Assembly (NCBI RefSeq): GCF_965363235.1
Contig: NC_134845.1
Coordinates: 67,175,261 to 67,239,260 of the forward strand
DNA length: 64,000 nucleotides
Direction of reading: 5' to 3'
Origin: Mytilus galloprovincialis
Lineage: Eukaryota; Mollusca; Bivalvia; Mytilida; Mytilidae
A program made the position numbers and the translations under genes. The notes below the pieces were generated by a model. The model was not told the origin of the DNA and did not search any database. It was given only the letters and a program-made list of their open reading frames with translations. Positions 21,601 through 30,200 of this stretch are shown piece by piece (positions within the stretch are counted from its first letter, which is position 1; every line of letters begins with the position of its first letter).

Positions 21601-22259
21601 GACGATAAATGGCTGACTCGTGTTAAGAGAGAGCCATATCTCTTGCACGTTAAAGACACTCTTGTAGATTTCGAAAAAGAGCAGGCTAAAGTGGAAAGGG
21701 ATTAATATAAGTTGCAATATATTATTATATTTATATCTTGTTTCCCAATCCACTATGAATGAATTTGTTTAAACTATGTATGTTGCATTGTAAGTCATAC
21801 ACTATCTTGTTTCCCAATCCACTATAAATAAATATGTTTAAACTAAAACTTTCCCTTTTTTAGACGATCAATGCAGTTGTATCTAAACGTGTGCTTGAAA
21901 CCCCCATATATCCTGGGTTTGGACCCCCCCTTTATGAAAATGGTTGGATCCACCCCTGATATTTTCTTAATTATTGTAGTATTAGTTTATGAAAAGATGT
22001 AAAAAGTTGAAAAAAAAACAAAAAAAACACTTAACCTGACAACTGTTTAAAATGCCCTTTAAGAATTAATTTATAATGCTACCAAAAATAATATAACTTG
22101 TCAAGTCATATAAAGACCTTAGGGGTATAATAGTAAATATGTTATGTAGGCACAACACAATAACTACCACAATAATTTTACCTGGAATTCTATTTGGTCT
22201 TGACATAGTGAAGTCCATTTCTACATCTTTGTTTTCAATAATGTTAGAAGCTTCCAGAA
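18401..22259 (-). CDS. Host gene with DUF4806-like C-terminal domain (five exons)
   Basis: Five minus-strand exons with sound splice sites and matching phases: 22182-22259, 21139-21272, 20335-20469, 18858-19021 and 18401-18662. Phases run 1/2, 0/0, 0/0, 2/1, which all join in frame. The N-terminal part includes PPKEVLDFFMALNKPDVKRF; a low-complexity linker (exon three) follows; the last two exons carry SGGDTVKQSVRRIMGTILEN and DAAKDWLRF, matching the layout of DUF4806 (basic RRI motif, NW.G..G, then a terminal WLR motif). DUF4806 proteins are common in cnidarians, insects and molluscs; function is unknown, some are linked to transposons. The 5' end is not found; it may lie right of 22259. Introns contain a hAT-like MITE with an S2 SINE. 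Confidence 0.6.
18858..19021 (-). CDS. Exon encoding DUF4806 core
   Basis: 164 bp between acceptor TATGTTGCAG and donor GTATTA. Reads IKHLSCSGGDTVKQSVRRIM, GTILENCIAMKLNWLGRGDK, TVFSRMILKDVLIS. Compare the family pattern 'GG....D..RRIL...L...LA...NW.G..GK..F..L.L..VI'. The competing frame on the same strand gives no family match. Confidence 0.65.
19235..19320 (+). repeat. Family A repeat, diverged
   Basis: Contains TTGAAGGCCATACGGTTATC and TGTCATTCGGTCCC. Confidence 0.6.
19395..19450 (+). repeat. Family A repeat, 3' end only
   Basis: Contains GGATAGTTGGTCTCATTGAC and ATTATACCACATCT. Confidence 0.6.
20335..20469 (-). CDS. Internal exon, polar linker
   Basis: 135 bp, 45 codons, phase 0 at both ends, with a perfect donor (GTAAGT). 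Reads LKAPSDINKNEDLTINNHGN, SGSSKLTDLDMNTSDTLERF, EENEN. Rich in Asn, Asp, Ser and Glu, so likely disordered. Confidence 0.6.
21139..21272 (-). CDS. Internal exon, helical region
   Basis: 134 bp between a strong acceptor (TTTTTTTTCAG) and donor GTAACA. Reads PPKEVLDFFMALNKPDVKRF, ITRLCNHFEGTTDSEVHQRH, QCYE. Only this frame is open. Entered with two bases, it joins the 22182 exon in frame. Confidence 0.65.
21408..21958. mobile_element. hAT-like MITE (CAGTGGCGGATC ends) carrying an inserted SINE
   Basis: Left end CAGTGGCGGATCTAGGGGG; right end, reverse-complemented, CAGGGGTGGATCCAACC. Imperfect inverted termini of this kind are widespread non-autonomous elements of probable hAT type. An 8 bp target duplication is not clear. 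Lies in an intron of the DUF4806-like gene. Confidence 0.5.
21441..21845 (+). mobile_element. S2 tRNA-derived SINE
   Basis: Begins AGAGCCGTGGTGTAGTGGTT; an RNA polymerase III A box (TGGTGTAGTGGTT) at 21448-21460 and B box (GGTTCAATTCC) at 21492-21502 are correctly spaced. The body has the GGGGACGATAAAT and CTCTTGCACGTTAAAGACAC core that parallels the core of S1. The 3' segment containing CTTGTTTCCCAATCCACTAT is present twice (near 21735 and 21803). Confidence 0.75.
22182..22259 (-). CDS. Upstream exon
   Basis: 78 bp ending at donor GTAAAA, phase 1. Reads LEASNIIENKDVEMDFTMSR then PNRIP. The acceptor (CCAAAAAG) is modest, and a foldback repeat starts 53 bp farther upstream, so the true 5' edge is uncertain. 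Confidence 0.5.
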
Positions 22260-22312
22260 CTTTTTGGATCAAAAGAAGGAACATAAGTTCAGCAATTACA
22301 GCCAATTTCAAT

Positions 22313-22524
22313 AAGTATGTAGCTAAAGGTATCATCTTTGGTTAGCTTGCTTGCTAGCTGAACTTTGAAGTCCTTGTAAGGTAAGGTATACCACCCTCCT
22401 GCCGATCTGACTGTCTGTAGGACAAGTTACTTCGAAAGGAGGATGGTATACCTTACCTTACAATGAATTCACAGTTCAGCTAGCAAGCAAGCTAACCAAA
22501 GATATTACCTTTAGCTATATACTT
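22313..22524. repeat. Foldback element, ~90 bp arms
   Basis: AAGTATGTAGCTAAAGGTA at the left end and its near-complement at the right; arms include TTAGCTTGCTTGCTAGCTGA and GTAAGGTAAGGTATACCA. Loop of about 30 bp. Likely a MITE or solo foldback. Confidence 0.75.
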
Positions 22525-22644
22525 ATTAATATCAGCTGTAAAACCAACAGAAAATTTGAAATCTTTGGGGGAGGGGGGATACTAATTGAATGCACAATAA
22601 GTTATACATGTTCAAACATTTTATTTAATGTTCTGATTATATTT

Positions 22645-23020
22645 TCTGAACAGTACAACCAGAAGAAATGTTTGGATTATGTTTTAAAATTATTTTTTTT
22701 AATGTGATCAAACATTCAATGATATTCTATAAACATACACACAAAACATTGATACAAAACATTGATACAAATTCTGAAACATTTTAATGATGTTTTAAAG
22801 ATATTGACATGTTTTGAAAAATGTTTTGAAAATATTTCAAAGATGTTTTTAGAATATAACATTTATTAAACATTTATACAATGTTATATAAAATGTTGTT
22901 TTTTTTTAACATTTTCTGAACATTTAGACCAGAAAAATGTTTGAATTATGTTCTAAAAATGTTTTTTTTTTTAATTTTATTAAATATTTTAATGATATTC
23001 CTTAAACATACCTCATAATA
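22645..23020. repeat. Diverged two-copy repeat, ~270 bp spacing
   Basis: ACCAGAAGAAATGTTTGGAT ... AATGATATTCTATAAACATA is repeated as ACCAGAAAAATGTTTGAATT ... AATGATATTCCTTAAACATA. The AT-rich spacer also repeats AAAATGTTTTGAAAAT-like words. Confidence 0.5.
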
Positions 23021-24252
23021 CAAGAATTAAAAACATTTCAAAAACATACTACCATACATTCAAGCTTGATATGATGCCAGTATTTCCTGAATACTTTTTG
23101 AAGTTCTTCTGCTTGAGGATGATAATATGTAATGAATGATACATAACATCTATTTTAAACTTTTTCCTTTTTCTTAATCATGTTTATCTTTTCTGTCATT
23201 GAATTTGATAAAACTTGTTTTACCAATTTCAGTTAATAAAATAGTCTTTCAATAAAAAGTTTTCTTTCTGGTTTGTGTTTCTTCTATGTAAATGAATACC
23301 TTTGCCTTTAATATAGGATTTAAAGTTCCAAATGGGTTGGTTTGGGTTTTTAAGAAGATGTTGGAATTTTTCTGTATTTTTTTTATAGCATTTCATATCT
23401 TCGTCTTTGAGGATTTCAAGGTCTAGAAATTTTATGGAATGATTATTGCATTCCTGAGTAAACTTTAGCAGGTAGTGTTGTTGAATAAATTGAGTTGTAG
23501 GGATGAGCTGGTCACCATGGTCACTATTTCAAGCTCTATAATAATTACATATTTCATGATAAAATCTTGAAATTTAGATGGAGGTGAAGTTTTCAACTTG
23601 CCTGTTTATATCACAAGTGTCTGAAACTAACTAGATGTCAGAATCTTTTGATGTTTGTTAATGTTTTCAATAGTGTGGTCATATCAATTATCTCTAAATC
23701 AATTTTCCCATGCAATCTTACCAGCTATTTATTTGCTGTTTGTGAGATTCAGATAGTAGTCAATTACTTCCATGATGAATTTAAATTGTCTGATGTATTT
23801 ACCTCTTTATAAATGACAAGAACAAAAAATGTTTAGCATGATCAAAAACACATTTCAAGATTTAGAGGAGAATACAAAGGTTATTTTCTTTTCATGATTA
23901 TAACAGAGGTCTTTTAAATGTTCATGTCAATATAAAACCAAATTGGTTGTAAGTGCTTCATAAAAACAAACGTTTCAAGAAAAATAATTCACAATGTGCT
24001 CATCATGCATGATTTTAATTAGAACAAAGAACATATTAATATGTTTTGGTTATATTACTTATTCAGTTTAGAAATCTCAATTAAAAACTGCCATAAAAAT
24101 GAAAAATAATTATTTATCAACAACTGTGATTGGCTTTTTTTTTTGTTATCATAGTATAATGAACTAGTGAACATATTGCCCTTTTTATTCCATACTTTTA
24201 TATGATACTAACCCTTGACACCTTATCTCTTTTTATGGTTTAAATGAACAAG
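23021..24252. other. No supported gene
   Basis: AT-rich, 1.2 kb, no exon with convincing splice sites or domain, no recognised repeat. Confidence 0.4.
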
Positions 24253-24299
24253 TTGTTATATTGAATAAACGTATTATCCATTTGGAAGAAGAGAAAAAG
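24253..24299 (+). CDS. Candidate coiled-coil exon
   Basis: 47 bp: two bases then VILNKRIIHLEEEKK, ending at donor GTAGGA in phase 0. The acceptor (GAACAAG) is weak. Its sequence continues naturally into the next exon as a coiled coil. Confidence 0.35.
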
Positions 24300-27200
24300 G
24301 TAGGAATAAAAGAGCTGTCAACATATAATTGAATTCTTTCTTTGTTATTTAATTTTGATTTTGTTGGATTTCTTCCCTAGAACATATATGCTGTTAAAGA
24401 TACTCAATTATAACTTAAATCTTCACAAGCCAGATACAAGTGTTGGTCGTTTTTTGCAATTACATTTAATTTCAACTTGAAAGTTTGAATGTCCCTTTGG
24501 TAACTTTACCATCTCTTTTGACTTAATACCCAAAATCATTGAAACAAATTACGTTTTTCAAGCAAACATTCTTTTAATCTTGAGAAGAACAAATATTGTT
24601 TTTTTTATATAAAATAAAGCATTGTATGTAGATGTAAAAAAAAAATCAAAAAAAAATCCATCTACATATAGCTTCATTTTATATAAAAAAAACTAGTTCC
24701 ACTGAAGCAAACTATGCTAGAATAGTTTTCAATTGCATTTTATAGAATTTGACAGCAGACATAGAAAAAAATAAGAGTTGATTTCACCAGGATTAAAGAA
24801 CAGAATGAGGTATTTTATATTATAACTATTAGAACTTTATTTACAAATGAGGTTTAAGTGTTAAGTGCTAAAATTCTAAACTACATAAAACAATATATAT
24901 ACTAAATTTTCAGAAAGACGAGTTTGCTAACATATTATATTAACATATAAATTCGAATAAAAAGTTGCGTATTTTGCAAAAATAGAATTGTTTAATGATT
25001 TTTAATAAAAGACATATTTTTTTTTTCAGAAATTATTAGAGGAAAAGGGATATTTGAAAGCTGAAAAAGCAGCACTTGAAAAACACTGCTCAATGTTGAA
25101 GAAACAAGAAGAGGTAACTAGATTACTATATCTTATTGTAAAAATCTAAAACATTGTGAGGAATAATAATAATAATGCAACATTCAAATATCTTAATCTA
25201 TAAGATAATAAATTTTAAGCTAGTAGGTCATATTTTACATCCATTGCGTTCTCAAATACCGATGTTAAGGGTTGAAACTTGATACAGGCATTTTTTATGT
25301 TTGATTAAACCTGGTTTTTACTTAGCTAGCTAAACCTCACACTTTTATGACGGTCGCATAAAATACCATAATATAGTCAGCGATGTTTATGTGGAACATA
25401 ATAGTGTAATATTTTTGGCGGACTTAGTAATCAGAAAGAAGTTTAACCCATAAAACCTTATTACACCCCCGCTTTGAAAAACTAGAGGCTCTAAAGAGCC
25501 TGTGTCGCTCACCTTGGTCTATGTGAATATTAAACAAAGGACGCAGATGGATTCATGACAAAATTTTCTTTTGGTGATGGTATTGTGTTTGTACATCTTA
25601 CTTTACTGAACATTCTTGCTGCTTACAATTATCTCTATCTATAATGAACTTGGCCCAGTAGTTTCAGAGGAGAAGATTATTGTAAAAGATTACTAAGATT
25701 TACGAAAAATGGTTAAAAATTGACTATAAAGGGCAATAACTCCTAAAGGGGTCAACTGACCATTTCGGTCATGTTGACTTATTTGTAGATCTTACTTTGC
25801 TGACATTTATTGCTTTTTACAGTTTATCTCTATCTATAATGATATTCAAGATAATAACCAAAAACAGCAAAATTTCCTTAAAATTACCAATTCAGGGGCA
25901 GCAACCCAACAACGGGTTGTCGGATTCATCTGAAAATTTCAGGGCAGATAGATCTTGACCTGATAAACAATTTTACTACTTGTCAGATTTACTTTAAATG
26001 CTTTGGTTTTTGAGTTATAAGCCAAAAACTGAATTTTACCCCTATGTTCTATTTTTAGCCATGGCGCCCATCTTGGTTGGTTGGCCGGGTCACGCCACAC
26101 ATTTTTTAAACTAGATACCCCAATGATGATTGTGGCCAAGTTTGGTTTCATTTGGCCCAGTAGTTACAGAGGAGAAGATTTTTGTAAAAGATTACTAAGA
26201 TTTACGAAAAATGGTTAAAAATTGACTATAAAGGGCAATAACTCCTAAAGGGGTCAACTGACCATTTTGGTCATGTTGACTTACTTGTAAATCTTACTTT
26301 GCTGAACATTATTGCTGTTTACAGTTTATCTCTATCTATAATAATATTCAAGATAATAAACCAAAACAGTAAAATTTCCTTAAAATTACCAATTCAGGGG
26401 CAGCAACCCAATAACGGGTTGTCCGATTCATCTGAAAATTTCAGGGCAGATAGATCTTGACCTGATAAACAATTTTACCCGATGTCAGATTTGCTCTAAA
26501 TGCTTTGGTTTTTGAGTTATAAGCCAAAAACCGCATTTTACCCTTATGTTCTATTTTTAGCCATGGCGGCCATCTTGGTTGGTTGACCGGGTCACCGGTC
26601 AAATTTTTAAACTAGATACCCCAATGATGATTGTGGCCAAGTTTGGTAAAATTTAGCCTGGTAGTTTCAGAGTAGAAGATTTTTGTAAAAGATTACTAAG
26701 ATTTACGAAAAATGGTTAAAAATTGACTATAATGGGCAATAACTCCTAAAGGGGTCAGTCAACTGATCATTTCAGTCATGCTGACTTATTTGTAAATCTT
26801 ACTTTGCTGAACATTATTGCTGTTTACAGTTTATCTCTATCTATAATAATATTCAAGATAATAACCCGAAACAGTAAAATTTCCTTAAAATTACCAATTC
26901 AGGGGCAGCAACCCAACAACGGGTTGTCCGATATATCTGAAAATTTAAGGACAAATAGATCTTGACTTGATAAACAATTTACCCCATGTCAGATTTGTTC
27001 TAAATGCTTTGGTTTTTTAGTTATAAGCCAAATACTGCATTTTACCCCTCTGTTCTATTTTTGGCCATGGCGGCCATCTTGGTTGGTTGACCGGGTCACC
27101 GGACACATTTTTTAAACTAGATACCCCAATGATGATTGTGGCCAAGTTTGGATTAATTTGGCACAGTAGTTTCAGAGGAGAAGATTTTTCTAAAAGATTA

Positions 27201-30200
27201 CTAAGATTTACGAAAAATGGTTAAAAATTGACTATAAAGGGCAATAACTCCTAAAGGGGTCAACTGACCATTTTGGTCATGTTGACTTATTTGTAAATCT
27301 TACTTTGCTGAACATTATTGCTGTTTACAGTTTATCTCTATCTATAATAATATTCAAGATAATAACCAAAAACAGCAAAAATTCACGAAAATTACCAATT
27401 CAGGGGCAGCAACCCAACAACGGGTTGTCGGATTCATCTGAAAATTTCAGGGCAGATAGATCTTGACCTGATAAACAATTTTACCCCATGTCAGATTTGC
27501 TCTAAATGCTTTGGTTTTTGAGTTATAAGCTGAAAACTGCGTTTTACCCCTATGTTCTATTTTTAGCCATGGCGGCCATCTTGGTTGATTGGCCGGGTCA
27601 CGCCACACATTTTTTAAACTAGATACCCCAATGATGATTGTGGCCAAGTTTGGTTTAATTCGGCCCAGTAGTTTCAGAGGAGAAGATTTTTGTAAAAGTT
27701 AACGACGACGGACGACGACGGACGACGGACGCCAAGTGATGAGAAAAGCTCACTTGGCCCTTCGGGCCAGGTGAGCTAAAAAGGGGGTATACTGTTTTAC
27801 CTATGTCTGTCCTTCCATCCATCCATTCTTCCGTCAGTCCGTCTGTCCCATGAATATTTTTCCTCACATTTTTCTCAGGAACTACACTACAAGGATTTCT
27901 GAAATTTGGTAAGTCAGCTATACCGTGTGATGCGTTTTCAGATTCATCACTCGCCAAATTCATGTTTACCGAACACTTGTATGATTTTACACATGATAGT
28001 CAAATTGAATATAGTTATCAAAGGTACCAGGATTATAATTTAGTACGCCAGACGCGCGTTTCGTCTACATAAGACTTATCAAAACATTTATAAAGCCAAA
28101 CAATTACAAAGTTGAAGAGCATTTCATTGTGAAAATTTTCGTCACATTTTTCTCTTGAACTATAATACAAGGATTTCTGAATTTGGTTTCAGGGTTTATA
28201 TAAGTAAGCTTTACTGTGTGATGCTTTTTCAGATTCATCACTTGACAACTTCTTGTTTACCGAACACTTCCATATTTTTACACTATTAGTAGTGAGCAGT
28301 TTCACTTGTTATACACCCCAAGGGTGACTGGGGTATAGAAATATGGTCACTTGGTCTTCTCCCGACCGGCAGTAAAACGCTTGCTGAAGTGGGGCGTCCG
28401 TTTGGCTGTGCGGGATGTATCAAGTTCGCAGTCACGTCCGGTCAGAAGGGGGACGTTAAATCCGATGCCTCGTGTAAAGAGAGTGCCACGCTCTTTGCAC
28501 GTTAAGAACCCTTGCAACAACTCTTTGAGGGGTCCGTAGGTGGCCTGTTGCAAGGCAAAATTTCTGTCCCTATCCAATATACCCTCATTTTCCAGTGGCA
28601 GTCCAAATTTCCCCGACTATCATCCTTGATGGCCTCTATTACAACAACCTACCTATTGTATTTATTGTGAACTTGTTCTCGTCCTGAATATGCATGAAAT
28701 ATTTGCCACTGGACGGTAAGCAACCAACAATCAATCAATCACTTGTTATAATCGCATTAAATGAAAGTTTTATTTGTTTAAATGTGTTTTAAGATAAAAA
28801 AAAAATTAAATATGTATTTTAGGAATACAAAAACCAGCATACGAATGAAAATCTAAATTTGAATGGAAAAGAAAGAGAGATATATTAACAAGTACATTTT
28901 ATTGCAATTTTATTGGAACAACATCTTTTCTGGATTAAGGTAGATGGGGTGTCTAAATTATAATCTATAGAATTTTTTAATAATTTGCCAAAATGTAGTT
29001 TATATTATGCTTTTTAAAAAAAAGTAATAAAAAGAATGGGTCACCGGGTTTATTTTCATGCTACACGGTGTTCAAAATTGACAAATTTTGTATAGATTAT
29101 GCATGGAAAACCCAATTTTCTGCAATAAAGCATAAACTACACCATAGAATTTTGAGATAACATATGAGAAGATAGCTTTAATAATATGCTTTCAGTTAAG
29201 AAAAAGAAAAAATGGGGTCACCGGACCCGTTTTCTTGCTACATAATAAAATAGAGAAATTCCTAACACATTCTATTGTAAAAGTACCTTAATCTGAATTA
29301 TCTGCCCTTGCATTTGAGTTGCCTCCCCTTATGTGGCAAAGTTGGAAAAATTTTGATCAAACAAAATTTTTCTGTTTTTTGTAAAATACAACCATGAATA
29401 TGATAAAACATGTAATTTTCTATACAGAAGTGGAAGTTCTTACACATGAATTACCTACTACTCGTAAAATTTGCACATTCTATTAAAGATCTAGGCCTTG
29501 TTTTCTGGTATTTCCAAATCCAAGATGGAGGAAGACACCCTATCTACCTTAAGTACATTTTATTGCCCTTTTATTGGAACAATATCTTTTCTGGATTGTT
29601 TTCAAAAGATGATTTATTTGTTTTCATTAAGATATTAAAAGATGCAAATGATATTAAGAATTCCTACTGAATGTTTTTATTTTAATGGTAATATATAGAG
29701 AATATCCCCAACGTTTTACAAACCAGATGAGCATTATTTAGTATAGAACATGTTATTATTAATTTATCATTTAAAAAAGGTTAGTTGTTTAGTTTCCTAG
29801 ATAAAGGCATTTATTTTGTATACCCTTATTGTGATTATAAAACCTTTGAGAAAATAGATTATACAATGCTTTAGTATGAGTAATTATAGAGGTGCTAGTT
29901 ATTGTGGTTGTATTTGTCTAAACTTGTAAGAATTTTTGGTCATCAATGCTTTTAACTTCATACTTTATTTGACATTTTAACAGTTTTTTATTCGAGCGTC
30001 ACTGATGAGTCTTTTGTAGACGAAACGCACATCTGGCGTAAATATAAAATTTTAATCCTGGTATCTATGATGAGTTTATTTTATTAGGAAAGCATGTATA
30101 TTGAAGTTGTAAGGTTTTTATATTGGTTGTAGCAATTCCATTTTTATTCAAAATAAAATATTTGATTTAAATAAATTAAAATTCCACTTTTATAAACATG

